From Candidatus Poribacteria bacterium (GTDB taxonomy: Bacteria > Poribacteria > WGA-4E > WGA-3G): a stretch of DNA of 64,000 bases. The position numbers and the translations under genes were made by a program. The stretch's first letter is position 1. Each line of letters begins with the position of its first letter. Location of the stretch: assembly GCA_003635315.1 (NCBI GenBank), contig PYJD01000017.1:1-64000 (forward strand), given 5' to 3'. The notes below the pieces were generated by a model, which worked only from the letters and a program-made list of their open reading frames with translations, did not search any database and was not told where the DNA came from. Positions 26,556 through 35,952 of the stretch are shown here, in pieces.

Positions 26556-27128
26556 TTATTGTGTTTCACATATGTTATATAATATATCTATATAGTTAAA
26601 AATGTTACACTTTTTGACACATTCTGTGTCATTTGTAAAACGGCTGTCCGCCCTGTCACAGTCTGCGTTCAACGGTGTTTTTTTTAGAATAGTAAAAATT
26701 CTTAAATTGTGTGATTTTGTGTCCTTCTTCTTTTTTTGGAGAATATCCGATACAGACATTTGTAATGCATTTTCTAAATGATAATATCTGATTATTGTAA
26801 CATAACCTTTTAAGGTGTATCCTATTAGATGAGGTGTCCATAAACCATCCATGCAGCTATTTTTCTTAGAAATGGTATAAGTTATGTTGTTTCTGTTTTT
26901 AAGATTATTATGAATGTATTGGATAGTCATTTGATAGTTTCCTGTCTTTATGTAAAAAGTTACGAAATCGTAACTTTTTTCTGTCACCCCAAATTTATTG
27001 TAGTCGCTGTTAGGTCTGTCCTTATCTATGTTTACAGCCAATTTACGTTTTTCTGTAAAAAAGTAAAAAAGTACTCTTGATAGATTTCTTAATACTTTAT
27101 TTTCCAATAAGATGTGTGACATTGACAT
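26556..27128 (-). CDS. Weak ORF, possibly decayed regulator
   Basis: A 190-residue frame in very AT-rich DNA. The segment YYHLENALQMSVSDILQKK resembles the last helices of XRE-type helix-turn-helix domains, which often end L-ALgvsvsdLL, but the rest matches nothing I recognise and no ribosome site is clear. The DNA around 26801-26875 is similar to non-coding DNA at 37893-37968, and a 29-base stretch at its 3' end recurs inverted at 37677-37705. This suggests a repeated, decaying gene. Coding status is doubtful. Confidence 0.25.
   Translation of the reverse strand: MSMSHILLENKVLRNLSRVLFYFFTEKRKLAVNIDKDRPNSDYNKFGVTEKSYDFVTFYIKTGNYQMTIQYIHNNLKNRNNITYTISKKNSCMDGLWTPHLIGYTLKGYVTIIRYYHLENALQMSVSDILQKKKKDTKSHNLRIFTILKKTPLNADCDRADSRFTNDTECVKKCNIFNYIDILYNICETQ
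26604..26632. repeat. 29-bp repeat with GACACA/TGTGTC palindrome
   Basis: The 29 bases are identical to 37677-37705 in reverse orientation. The core GACACA-TTC-TGTGTC (26616-26630) is a perfect 6-bp inverted pair and resembles the palindrome in a promoter at 48098. It could be an operator for a shared regulator. Confidence 0.5.
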
Positions 27129-27508
27129 TTGTATAACTGTGTATATTTTTTCTAATCCTATTGATTTATCCTATATTTTGTATTAGTATAAGTATAATAA
27201 TTATTCTCTATTTGTTATTGTAACGTTTATTTACACTTGTGTCAAACTATTTTCGTATATGTGATATCTGTTTTTTAGAATTTCTTCAATTTATTTTTTT
27301 ATCTACGAAGAAATTATAATGTCAATCTTTAGAATGATCAATATCGTATAATAGCTTAATCTTCATGAAACATCGCCAAAGAACAGGACGTTTTTGTTTG
27401 ATTTTCGGTTGTTCTTATGATATATTATTTTTATATTACTTGCTCGTGGGGATGTAGTGAAAAGCATAATCTTAATTAATCTGAACGCTCAGTATTGAGG
27501 AAATATTT

Positions 27509-27745
27509 ATGACGAATTACACACCGATACCACGCGAAGACCATTGGAGCCGTCCAGTGGCAATGGCACCCAACGGGCAATGGATCTCTTTACGGGAAGT
27601 GGTGGAAAATGAACCCGCACGGTTTTCATTCATTCAATTGACACCTGAACAACAGTCAAAGTTGGTTGCGGAGCGTATTCGACAACGACCCGAATATGAT
27701 ATGGGTATTCTTGGCTTAGGATTACTGGACAAAAAAACGCGCTAA
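27509..27745 (+). CDS. Small protein of unknown function
   Basis: A 78-residue frame with GAGGAAATA 6 bases before the ATG. The protein (PREDHWSRPVAMAPNGQW, QLTPEQQSKLVAERIRQRP) is balanced in composition, which supports real coding, but I do not recognise a family. It ends 63 bases before a truncated gene start at 27808. Both may be remnants of a gene set disturbed upstream of leuC. Confidence 0.5.
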   Translation: MTNYTPIPREDHWSRPVAMAPNGQWISLREVVENEPARFSFIQLTPEQQSKLVAERIRQRPEYDMGILGLGLLDKKTR

Positions 27746-27807
27746 TGAAAGAGAGTTATAACACCAGAAACTGAATACGCTATCCCGCTAAAAAACGAAG
27801 CATTGAC

Positions 27808-27969
27808 TTGAAAATCCTTGCTATTGATTCCAGTTACGATCAAATCACAAAAGCCTCCTACGACTATCGAAATCGCCATGTTTATCCCTATTTAGAAGCA
27901 AAAGGGTTTGAAATTATCCGTTGTCAGGGGAGATCTGCTCGTTATTTAAAGGTAAAAGAAATATTATGA
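27808..27969 (+). pseudogene. Truncated gene start, unknown family
   Basis: From a TTG at 27808 the frame encodes KILAIDSSYDQITKASY and [17 protein letters not shown], then [13 protein letters not shown], and runs out at a TGA overlapping the leuC start. The text reads like the N-terminal strand-helix-strand of an alpha/beta enzyme that stops after ~50 residues. I infer a truncated gene whose 3' part was replaced when the leu operon came to lie next to it. The family is not recognised. Confidence 0.45.
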
Positions 27970-29366
27970 AAAAAACAATGTACGAAAAAATATGGGATTC
28001 ACATCTCGTACGCGCATCCGAAGACGAAGTCCCCATACTCTATATCGACACACACCTTGTACACGAGGTCACATCCCCACAAGCATTTGAAGGGTTACGG
28101 ATCAACAACAGAAAAGTACGCAGACCAGAGCTAACCTTCGCAACGATGGATCATAACGTGCCAACAACGGATCGAAGTCTACCCATAAAAGACCAGATTG
28201 CTGCCAAGCAGATGGAGACACTCTCACAAAACTGCCAAGAGTTTGACATTCCTCTCTACGACATCAACAGTCCCGATCAAGGAATCGTCCACGTCATCGG
28301 ACCTGAACTCGGCATCACACAACCCGGCATGACAATTGTATGCGGTGATAGCCACACCTCAACACATGGTGCCTTAGGGGCACTCGCATTCGGTATCGGC
28401 ACAAGTGAAATTGAACATGTACTCGCTACACAATGCTTGCTACAACAGAAATCCGAAACCTTTGAAATCCGTGTTGACGGAACTCTCCCTTACGGTGTAA
28501 CAGCAAAAGACATTATCCTCTCTATTATAGGTCATATCGGAATTGATGGTGGTAACGGTGCTGTAGTAGAATACACAGGTTCCACTATACGATCCCTTAG
28601 CATTGAAGAACGGATGACTGTATGTAATATGTCAATTGAAGCAGGTGCTCGCGCAGGGATGATTGCACCAGATGACACGACCTATGAATACCTTGCCGGA
28701 AAACGTTTCGCTCCTAAAGACGAAGCATTTGATGCTGCAGTTGAACGATGGAAACAACTCCCAACAGATGACGGGGCAACCTATGATAGAACCCTTATTC
28801 TTGATGCTGCCGATATAGCACCCCAAATCACTTGGGGCACAAATCCGGGTATGGTCACCGATGTTACTGGACAGGTACCAGATCCCGCTAAAATGGCATC
28901 ACAAGATGAAAAACAGGCAACTGAACACGCCTTAGAATACATGGATTTAAAACCCGGTACACCGATGACTGACATACCCGTAGATAGAGTTTTTATTGGT
29001 AGTTGTACCAACTCCCGTATTAGTGACTTACGGGCAGCAGCGGAGGTGGCAAAAGGTAGAAAGGTCGCAGACACTATCAGCGCAATGGTTGTACCTGGTT
29101 CACAAGCAGTTAAACGTCAAGCTGAAGCCGAAGGACTCGATGAGATTTTCCGTACAGCAGGTTTCGAATGGAGAGAAGCAGGATGTAGTATGTGCCTTGG
29201 AATGAATCCAGATACGTTGACACCCGGACAAAGGTGTGCAAGCACATCTAACAGAAACTTTGAGGGTAGACAAGGTAAAGGTGGAAGGACACACCTTGTA
29301 AGTCCACAAATGGCTGCAGCAACTGCTGTAACAGGACATTTTGTGGACATACGAACGTTTGGATAA
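27966..29366 (+). CDS. leuC: 3-isopropylmalate dehydratase large subunit
   Basis: The 466-residue aconitase-family enzyme isomerises 2- to 3-isopropylmalate in leucine synthesis, with LeuD. The 4Fe-4S ligands are visible as Cys in [12 protein letters not shown] and the two Cys in [25 protein letters not shown] and [10 protein letters not shown] are typical of LeuC. The ATG at 27966 ([15 protein letters not shown]) fits the family start; a longer frame to 27921 runs into the upstream gene remnant. leuD follows, but a toxin-antitoxin-like pair has been inserted between them. leuA and leuB are not in the window. Confidence 0.97.
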   Translation: MKKTMYEKIWDSHLVRASEDEVPILYIDTHLVHEVTSPQAFEGLRINNRKVRRPELTFATMDHNVPTTDRSLPIKDQIAAKQMETLSQNCQEFDIPLYDINSPDQGIVHVIGPELGITQPGMTIVCGDSHTSTHGALGALAFGIGTSEIEHVLATQCLLQQKSETFEIRVDGTLPYGVTAKDIILSIIGHIGIDGGNGAVVEYTGSTIRSLSIEERMTVCNMSIEAGARAGMIAPDDTTYEYLAGKRFAPKDEAFDAAVERWKQLPTDDGATYDRTLILDAADIAPQITWGTNPGMVTDVTGQVPDPAKMASQDEKQATEHALEYMDLKPGTPMTDIPVDRVFIGSCTNSRISDLRAAAEVAKGRKVADTISAMVVPGSQAVKRQAEAEGLDEIFRTAGFEWREAGCSMCLGMNPDTLTPGQRCASTSNRNFEGRQGKGGRTHLVSPQMAAATAVTGHFVDIRTFG

Positions 29367-29424
29367 GCCAAAGGCTTGCTTAAGATACCTGTGTCCACTC
29401 TACCATGAAAATACGGAGACAACA

Positions 29425-29628
29425 ATGGAATCTATCATTGAAAAAATTAGAGAACTTCCTCCGGAACTCCAAGAAGAAGTCATTCACTTCATTGATTCAC
29501 TACATACAAAAAAGAGTTCAAAACGGAAGAAAAAACCAAACTTGGAATGGATTGGCGGATTAAAAGCGTATCGAGATCAGTTTACTGCCCTCGAACTTCA
29601 GAAAAAAGCCTCAGATTGGAGGGAATAG
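29425..29628 (+). CDS. DUF2281-like antitoxin
   Basis: A 67-residue protein starting MESIIEKIRELPPELQEEVI, the pattern of DUF2281/VapB-type antitoxins (a helix with LP-E-Q-EV-F), followed by basic KKSSKRKKKP and a C-terminal half that would wrap the toxin. ACGGAGA lies 8 bases upstream. Its TAG stop shares the G with the GTG start of the following PIN gene, so the two are translationally coupled. It lies 58 bases after leuC, in the leu operon. Confidence 0.78.
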   Translation: MESIIEKIRELPPELQEEVIHFIDSLHTKKSSKRKKKPNLEWIGGLKAYRDQFTALELQKKASDWRE

Positions 29629-30020
29629 TGTACCTCGCGGATACTAACATCTTCCTTGAAGCTTTGTTGGGGCAAGACAAAAAGGATGATGTCCAATCAT
29701 TCTTACAAATTAACGACTTGAGCACAATCTACATAACGGATCTGTCCCTACATTCTATAGGGATTATTCTGTTTCGATTGAAATATTTTACGCTTTTTAA
29801 TTCGTTTCTTGAGGATATAATTGTTGACGGAGTTGGCATCCTATCATTATCCCCAGAAGATCTTAAAACGTTGGAACGCATAGCAGATAAATTCAATCTT
29901 GACTTTGACGATGCATACCAATACGCTGTCGCTGCGAAATATGAGATGCAACTCATTAGTTTCGATACAGACTTCGATCAAACTGAAAGGAAACGAAAAG
30001 AACCCATTGAGGTGTTATAA
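29628..30020 (+). CDS. PIN-domain toxin (VapC-like)
   Basis: A 130-residue PIN-domain protein. It begins [15 protein letters not shown] (first catalytic Asp), and ends with [19 protein letters not shown] and LISFDTDFD (later acidic residues), the arrangement of a metal-dependent ribonuclease. The start is GTG at 29628, overlapping the antitoxin stop by one base, which is a typical antitoxin-toxin coupling. Its TAA stop shares an A with the leuD ATG at 30020. By family it should cleave RNA when the antitoxin is lost. A longer frame starting at 29547 lies inside the antitoxin gene and is rejected. Confidence 0.82.
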   Translation: MYLADTNIFLEALLGQDKKDDVQSFLQINDLSTIYITDLSLHSIGIILFRLKYFTLFNSFLEDIIVDGVGILSLSPEDLKTLERIADKFNLDFDDAYQYAVAAKYEMQLISFDTDFDQTERKRKEPIEVL

Positions 30021-30601
30021 TGGAAGCATTTAAAGAACATGTTGGATTCGTCGTACCGCTTGACCGAATTAATGTTGATACCGATCAGATTATCCCGAAA
30101 CAATTCCTAAAACGAATTGAACGTACAGGATTCGGTGAATTTCTCTTTTACGACTGGCGTTATCTTGAAAACGGTGATCCAAATCCAGATTTTATATTAA
30201 ACCAACCCCAGTATGCTGATGCAAGTATTCTCATTGCTGGGATTAACTTCGGTTGTGGTAGTTCTCGTGAACATGCCCCCTGGGCACTTCAGCAGTACGG
30301 TTTTAAAGCCATCCTCGCACCCTCCTTTGCAGACATCTTCCGCAACAATTGCTATAAGAATGGCATCCTACCTGTCTCATTACCAGCAGATATCATCTCA
30401 GAACTTAGCAAAGCAGCACACGACACAGAAGGCTATCAATTGATGATTGACCTCGAAGTACAATCAGTCATTTGTCCAGATGGAACTACCCACACATTTG
30501 AGATAGGCAACTTTGAAAAGTACTGTCTACTAAACGGACTCGACGAAATCGGTTGGACACTTCAATACGAAGCAGACATTACAACGTATGAAAACCGATA
30601 G
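30020..30601 (+). CDS. leuD: 3-isopropylmalate dehydratase small subunit
   Basis: A 193-residue LeuD with [31 protein letters not shown] (the signature swivel-domain loop) and [16 protein letters not shown]. It forms the isopropylmalate isomerase with LeuC. Its ATG overlaps the stop of the PIN-toxin gene by one base, so leuD translation is likely coupled to the toxin gene. Confidence 0.96.
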   Translation: MEAFKEHVGFVVPLDRINVDTDQIIPKQFLKRIERTGFGEFLFYDWRYLENGDPNPDFILNQPQYADASILIAGINFGCGSSREHAPWALQQYGFKAILAPSFADIFRNNCYKNGILPVSLPADIISELSKAAHDTEGYQLMIDLEVQSVICPDGTTHTFEIGNFEKYCLLNGLDEIGWTLQYEADITTYENR

Positions 30602-30845
30602 ATTTGCCATTCGAAGAACATTAGGTTCGTAGTTATTTACAGATTATTTGCTTAGGTTTGCATAGGCAACAAGGGTTTCTTTATTATCAACAGATATAAT
30701 CTTGGGGATGCTTGTGGTTCTTAGTAGTGCAATTTATTGCGCTTTGCGTAAGTCCTATCGTTTTTAAGTTTCAAATTGGCATCCATTTTGGGAATATGAT
30801 TGAATAATGTCTTGATATTTTAGGTACATTGAATACAATATTTGT

Positions 30846-32312
30846 ATGAAAAAAGAAAAAACAGACAATACCCAAAAGTCCCAATTAGAAATAACGGATG
30901 CTATTTGGGATCAAATACAGACTTTTCTCGCTAAGTGTCCGAAGGTTCGCGTTGGGAGTCCAGAAAAATGTCGTTTGTTCCTCTCTGCTGTTTTGTGGTT
31001 AGCGAAAGAGGGTGTTCCCTGGAGTGGTTTGCCAATATGTTATGGAAACTGGAGAGCAGTTTACCGACGATTTAATAGATGGTGTGAGATAGGAGTTTTT
31101 GAATTACTAAAATCACATTTTCATGAAGATATCGAAATATCATCTATACTTGACGATTTCTATACCAGTCATATTTATGCCAAATCGTTAAAACTCCGTA
31201 TTAAAAAGTCATTGAAATTTCAAGGTTTTATAGTAACAGGTAATGAAATAAGTTTACCAGAAAACCTTGATAAAGAAAAAATTAGAGAATTACACGCGCT
31301 GGCTGTTCAACATAGAATAGAAGAACGTAAAAAAGGTCTTGTCAAGCATGAACAAATGTTGTTACAAAACCTTGCTTCAGGAAAGGAAATAGATCCAGAA
31401 AGAATCTATCCTAAACTGATAGAAATACATTCAGGTACAAAAGAAGAATTACTTTTTAGGTATGCATGTTTACATTGGAGTATTCCGGTTTCTTCAGGAT
31501 ATGGACGAAGATTAAGGTTCCTTGTAATTGATCAACACACCAATAAACTAATGGGTTTATTTGGCTTAGGAGATCCAGTCTTTAGTTTGGGACATCGTGA
31601 CCAATGGATAGGTTGGAATAAAGAAGATCGACTTGATAGACTTCATCATGTTGTGGATGCATTCCTTTTAGGAGCAGTACCTCCTTATTCATATTTGTTA
31701 GGAGGAAAACTAATTGCTTTACTGGCCATTAGCAGTGAAGTACACAATACATTTAAGGAAAAATATAAGGGAAGAACCTCTGTAATCCGTAAACGTAAGA
31801 ATCCTGGGGAAATAGCATTAATTACGACTACTTCTGCACTTGAAAAATCATCACTATATAATCGACTCAAATATAAGAAACACCTTGCTTATGAACGCGT
31901 TGGACATACACAAGGTTATGGTGAATTTCATTTTTCAAATGGAATATACAATTCACTTACAGAATTTGCCAAGTCAAATTCTAATGCTACTGCTAGTCAT
32001 GAATCTTGGGGATCAGGATTCAGAAATAGACAAGAAGTGGTACAAAAAACAATAGGTGCATTAGGGTTACCTAAGAATTGGCTAAATCATGGTATAAAAC
32101 GAGAAATATACGTTGCACAATTGGCAGATAATACTCGTGCTTTTCTTCGAGGAGAGGTAGACAAGTTGAATTATTATGTAAGACCGAAAAATAAATTATT
32201 TAGATGGTTTCGTAAGAGATGGTTGCTTCCACGTAGTATGAGAGATTTACGATATAGAGAATGGGAACCAGAAGAATGGAAATTATGGATCAACGGAGTT
32301 AGTAATGAATGA
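30846..32312 (+). CDS. IS5-type N-terminal domain fused to DUF4338 (DruA-like)
   Basis: Residues ~15-95 match the IS5-type N-terminal domain (DUF4096): VLWLAKEGVPWSGLP, GNWRAVYRRFNRWCEIGVFE. No DDE catalytic domain follows. Instead ~120-420 is a DUF4338 domain, the DruA component of Druantia defence systems: YACLHWSIPVSSGYGRRLRF, LMGLFGLGDPVFSLGHRDQW, IGWNKEDRLDRLHHVVDAF, LLGGKLIALLAISSEV. Its stop overlaps the NurA start by 8 bases, and HerA and a PIN gene follow, so it probably works with them. DUF4338 proteins are also met near mobile elements, so a mobile-element role remains possible. The start has no clear ribosome site. Confidence 0.82.
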   Translation: MKKEKTDNTQKSQLEITDAIWDQIQTFLAKCPKVRVGSPEKCRLFLSAVLWLAKEGVPWSGLPICYGNWRAVYRRFNRWCEIGVFELLKSHFHEDIEISSILDDFYTSHIYAKSLKLRIKKSLKFQGFIVTGNEISLPENLDKEKIRELHALAVQHRIEERKKGLVKHEQMLLQNLASGKEIDPERIYPKLIEIHSGTKEELLFRYACLHWSIPVSSGYGRRLRFLVIDQHTNKLMGLFGLGDPVFSLGHRDQWIGWNKEDRLDRLHHVVDAFLLGAVPPYSYLLGGKLIALLAISSEVHNTFKEKYKGRTSVIRKRKNPGEIALITTTSALEKSSLYNRLKYKKHLAYERVGHTQGYGEFHFSNGIYNSLTEFAKSNSNATASHESWGSGFRNRQEVVQKTIGALGLPKNWLNHGIKREIYVAQLADNTRAFLRGEVDKLNYYVRPKNKLFRWFRKRWLLPRSMRDLRYREWEPEEWKLWINGVSNE

Positions 32313-33459
32313 AACTGTAGATTTCGGCGAGTTACCAAAATCACTAGTTGACGATGTTCTCAAACGAACCGAAGGAATAGGACAAGAGTTATTAAAATCT
32401 TTTGAAGAGTTGCGAAATAAAAGAGAAGTGTGGCGTAAGCAACTCATTGATTCTTCTACGGTAATGCATGATTCCAGTTTACCAGTAACTCAAAGTCCAA
32501 CTACTTGTGGTGTTGACGGATCCTACGCTGTTGAGAGACTTTTAGCTACAGATCTGGTAGTAGCTGGCGCAGTCGCAGTTGAAGGTTTGACCCCTCCATC
32601 GGAAAAGCGTTTCTGGCCAGAACCTAATCATTTTGTCCATGTTGAAACTGAAACCCATAATCCCGATACGAGTACTATCTTACGGGCGGGGATGATTGGA
32701 ATGGAGTTAATTTTAGCCCAACAAGCTCCGCATGATCTTGTTCTTTTAGATGGATCTTTAACCACTCCTGTTATTTACTTTAATCAAGGTTTCAGCAAAG
32801 CCAAGGAATACCTTCATCTCAAAACAGTTAAAGAATATCTGGTTAAGGAAATCAGGCCTTTCCTGGAGGCGTATTACTGCCTTTTAGATCCTCCACGTAA
32901 TGACCGTCAATGGGTAGCTATACCCAAATACACCTCTCGTAGGGAAATAGGTGAAAAATTGGGATGGCCCGATTCTCATGATGATCGAGGATTGCTAAGT
33001 TCTATTTTAGAACCGGGTGAGTATACATCTCCTGCTTTACTTTCTACCTATTCTTGGCATCTCGGTACTTCAGTGGTTAACGAATTCACTGATGTTGTTA
33101 TACAAAACGAGATAGATCAAATCGTTGAACAGATTTTACAATTCTTGAATAGGGTCCATTTTCTTTATTATCGACCTCATGCTTATATGCCTGCTTTACG
33201 TCTGGAGATGAGTCAAACTATTGCTAAAAATCGCCCGAGATTAGGTATCGTTTTACAAGGTATCAAGGACCAGTGTAGCACAGCTGCTATTATGGAGCCA
33301 TATCCCCTTTATCTGGCAGACAGAATGGTCAAGCATTTACCAAGGGCCGTTCCTGCTTTTCGCCAGATAACCAGTCAACATCTTGCAGAAGATTATCAAG
33401 GAAATATTGATGATGTATTCGTTGGTCTTCACAGTTATCGCACAGAATCAGGGAGGTAA
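32305..33459 (+). CDS. nurA: NurA-domain nuclease
   Basis: The 384-residue protein has the RNase-H-like NurA domain: CGVDGSYAVERL (Asp71) and LVLLDGSLTTPVIY (Asp149) carry the metal-binding residues, and TIAKNRPRLGIVLQG and ADRMVKHLPRAVPAFR lie in the C-terminal half. NurA is a 5'-3' nuclease that is threaded through a HerA hexamer, known from archaeal double-strand-break resection and from bacterial defence operons. It overlaps the upstream DruA-like gene by 8 bases and is 2 bases from the HerA gene. Confidence 0.88.
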   Translation: MNETVDFGELPKSLVDDVLKRTEGIGQELLKSFEELRNKREVWRKQLIDSSTVMHDSSLPVTQSPTTCGVDGSYAVERLLATDLVVAGAVAVEGLTPPSEKRFWPEPNHFVHVETETHNPDTSTILRAGMIGMELILAQQAPHDLVLLDGSLTTPVIYFNQGFSKAKEYLHLKTVKEYLVKEIRPFLEAYYCLLDPPRNDRQWVAIPKYTSRREIGEKLGWPDSHDDRGLLSSILEPGEYTSPALLSTYSWHLGTSVVNEFTDVVIQNEIDQIVEQILQFLNRVHFLYYRPHAYMPALRLEMSQTIAKNRPRLGIVLQGIKDQCSTAAIMEPYPLYLADRMVKHLPRAVPAFRQITSQHLAEDYQGNIDDVFVGLHSYRTESGR

Positions 33460-33461
33460 AA

Positions 33462-35384
33462 ATGTCCAATCAAAAATTAAGTCAATTAGTTGATCAATCC
33501 GAAAGAATTGGTGTCATTGGTTCCCCATCTTCCACAACAGAACTTGCTTTGGATATTTTGGCTACTGCTGTTGACAAAAAGTTAGTCGGTGAATTAGCTA
33601 TTTTCGACTATATACAAGACGGTCTTGACCATTACGCGTTGGGACAGATCACTGAAATCGCCCTGAAAAATATTTGGCACGAAGACCCTACGATGCGGAG
33701 TTTGATTCGGCAACGTGGCAAAGTTGATGCAGTTAGTGAACGGCAGGACACACATCAGGGAGAAATGATTGTCAGTGCTGTCTTTTCCGGTGAAAACGGA
33801 AATTACCGTCCAAGCAGTTTGGGGACGGTTCCAGCTACAGGAACTCCTATTCAACAAGTGAATAACGATGTTCTGGATGTCTTACTCAATCCATATAAGG
33901 AACAGATTTTCTATTTGGGGCACGTCTATGGTTCAAAACCCAAATTACCTCTATGGTTCAAACATTTTGATACTGGTGAAGATGGAGCAGGTGAGGCATA
34001 TCACTTGGGAATATTTGGTAAGACCGGTTCTGGTAAATCAGTCTTGGCAAAAATGATCATGTTGGCTTACGCTCGCCATGAAGAAATGGGTATTTTGGTG
34101 ATTGACCCGCAGGGAGAGTTTTCGCTAGATGCATCGGGAAAAGGGGTTTTGGGAAGCTTTCAAATTCCTCTAAAAGATGTTCTGAAAGATTTAAACAAAA
34201 CCACACAAATCATCAGTGTACAAGATCTGGTTTTAGACAGATGGGAACTATTTTCTGAGATACTCTACGAATCTACCTTTTTTGAACACCTCAGCATTCC
34301 AAAAGGCGAAAATCGGGAAATAGCCTCCAAAATCCTAATCGACAATCTTCCAAAAAAGAAAGTAAAACTAGCAGATTTACATAAACATGAAGCTTTTAGT
34401 CAAGCATGGTCCCTTCTTGGACAAGATGATATTCAAAAGATCTTCTATCGTACCGCTTCATCTCGTGACCGTTTTAATTCCGTGTATCAAGATGCCAACT
34501 CAGACGAATTTTATAACAATGTTTGGGCACCTATTGCTCGATTGTTTGATGCTAATCGTGACGATGCTCAAACTGTAGAGAATATCTTATCTAACTTATT
34601 CGACAATCAGAACAAACCTTTGATTATTGTGGATTTGACAATTAATGATGAAACAGATCTATTTTGGAATGACACTATTCAGGCACTAGTAATAAAAAGA
34701 CTTTTAGAAGGTATCCGCCTATCTGCCGAACGTGCCTATTCTGAAAAACAAAACCTTAACACTTTGGTTTTAATGGACGAAGCTCATCGTTTAGCTCCGG
34801 CTGAAAGTCCTGATAATGATACGATGAAGCAAGTTCGCAATATTTTTATTGATTCAGTAAGAACAACTCGCAAGTATGGTGTAGGTTGGATGTTTATATC
34901 CCAGACTTTATCTAGTCTCCACCGTGAAATTGCCCAACAGCTGCGCATCTACTTCTTTGGCTTCGGGTTGTCAATGGGAACAGAATTCCAAGCGTTGAGG
35001 AATCTTGTTGGTGGACGTAGCAAAGCCCTAGATCTCTACCAACTCTTCCGGGACCCACAGTCTTCGTTTGATATTGCTTCGCGTGAGTATGCTTTTATGA
35101 CCATTGGTCCTGTTTCACCTCTTTCATTTGCTGGCACTCCGCTTTTCTTAAATGCCTTTACAACTCCCGATGATTTTTTGAAAGAGAATCAAATTTCCCA
35201 ACAACAACAAAGTAAAAATGAATCCAAAGCGATTCCTTCTGCCACTTCTGAACTTTCTCACGACGAAAAGAAAGAATTGATTCGGGAAATGCGTGGCTCA
35301 ATGAAAGGCACATGGGGAAGTACAGTTGAAGAAATTGATGCTTATCTTGCGTCAGAGAGGGAAGCATGGAACAGAAAGTTTTAG
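33462..35384 (+). CDS. herA: HerA-type DNA-translocating ATPase
   Basis: A 640-residue FtsK/HerA-type ATPase. Walker A is GKTGSGKS at 186-193 (IFGKTGSGKSVLAKMIM), Walker B is LVLMDEAHRLAP with Asp439 and Glu440, followed by VRTTRKYGVGWMFISQ, the HerA sensor/arginine region, and a C-terminal FFGFGLSMGTEFQALRNLVG. An N-terminal HAS-barrel-like region precedes the motor. GGGAGGT is 5 bases before the ATG. It should form the hexameric motor for NurA. The PIN gene starts within its last 19 bases. Confidence 0.92.
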   Translation: MSNQKLSQLVDQSERIGVIGSPSSTTELALDILATAVDKKLVGELAIFDYIQDGLDHYALGQITEIALKNIWHEDPTMRSLIRQRGKVDAVSERQDTHQGEMIVSAVFSGENGNYRPSSLGTVPATGTPIQQVNNDVLDVLLNPYKEQIFYLGHVYGSKPKLPLWFKHFDTGEDGAGEAYHLGIFGKTGSGKSVLAKMIMLAYARHEEMGILVIDPQGEFSLDASGKGVLGSFQIPLKDVLKDLNKTTQIISVQDLVLDRWELFSEILYESTFFEHLSIPKGENREIASKILIDNLPKKKVKLADLHKHEAFSQAWSLLGQDDIQKIFYRTASSRDRFNSVYQDANSDEFYNNVWAPIARLFDANRDDAQTVENILSNLFDNQNKPLIIVDLTINDETDLFWNDTIQALVIKRLLEGIRLSAERAYSEKQNLNTLVLMDEAHRLAPAESPDNDTMKQVRNIFIDSVRTTRKYGVGWMFISQTLSSLHREIAQQLRIYFFGFGLSMGTEFQALRNLVGGRSKALDLYQLFRDPQSSFDIASREYAFMTIGPVSPLSFAGTPLFLNAFTTPDDFLKENQISQQQQSKNESKAIPSATSELSHDEKKELIREMRGSMKGTWGSTVEEIDAYLASEREAWNRKF

Positions 35385-35833
35385 ATATTCACTCATCTGG
35401 TTCCGAAACCACGTCAGTGTTCTTGGATACCTCAGTTCTTATATATTACCTTGAAGATATTGAACCGTATTATATTTTAGCAGAGGAAATATTCAATGAA
35501 ATTAATGATGACAGAATTAGAGGTTTTCTCTCAGCAATATCAGTGACAGAATTTGTAACTAAGCCGTTTGCAGATGGAAAGGTAACAGATGTTGAACGTT
35601 TCAAACGGTTTCTCTCCACATTATCAATTCAAGTGCTTACAGTTACCTATGAAATTGCGGAACGAGCGGGGAAACTTCGTGCACGATACCCAAGTATCCG
35701 AACCCCTGATGCTTTAATTGTTGCTACGGCTTTAGAAAGTGGTTGTAATATATTTGTTACCAACGACAAAAATCTGAAGAAACTGGAAGATTGTGGATTA
35801 ACCGTAATTATACTTAAGGATTTCGTTGAGTGA
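35366..35833 (+). CDS. PIN-domain protein at the end of the HerA-NurA module
   Basis: A 155-residue PIN protein. The core begins TSVFLDTSVLIYYL (Asp21), with ISVTEFVTKPF (Glu), RTPDALIVATALESG (Asp) and IFVTNDKNLKKLE. These are the metal-binding residues of VapC-type RNases. No antitoxin gene is adjacent. Its ATG lies 19 bases inside the herA end, which points to joint translation with HerA rather than a separate toxin-antitoxin unit. Confidence 0.82.
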   Translation: MEQKVLDIHSSGSETTSVFLDTSVLIYYLEDIEPYYILAEEIFNEINDDRIRGFLSAISVTEFVTKPFADGKVTDVERFKRFLSTLSIQVLTVTYEIAERAGKLRARYPSIRTPDALIVATALESGCNIFVTNDKNLKKLEDCGLTVIILKDFVE

Positions 35834-35952
35834 GGAAATTTGATGCATATAGGTTTCAATAAACGTAATGACAATTTGACCGACTTTTCCTCTATAAGAA
35901 TAAGGGATCAGGTTTTGTTTATCTACTGTACCCGTGGTATAAAGGTACAAGG

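Larger units (their letters stand above)
25863..27508. other. Long AT-rich intergenic region, 1.6 kb
   Basis: This gap lies between the divergent sigma/WD40 gene and the small gene at 27509. It holds several palindromic or repeated stretches (26044-26070, 26138-26206, 26348-26413) and a weak ORF at 26556-27128. The stretch 27130-27500 is very AT-rich and shows no gene. It looks like a zone where repeats and gene remnants have accumulated. Confidence 0.5.

Noticed and set aside
25863-27508. CRISPR array or tRNA genes in the long gap
   Set aside because: No regularly spaced direct repeats and no cloverleaf with a TPsiC-like GTTCGAATC motif could be found. The repeats here are palindromes and GAATCAA units.
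29547-29627. Longer N-terminus for the PIN toxin
   Set aside because: It overlaps the antitoxin gene in another frame; the PIN fold starts at the GTG at 29628.
30846-32312. Plain IS5-family transposase
   Set aside because: Only the N-terminal ~80 residues match; the rest is DUF4338 and there is no DDE catalytic domain. It overlaps the NurA gene like an operon member, and I saw no flanking inverted repeats.
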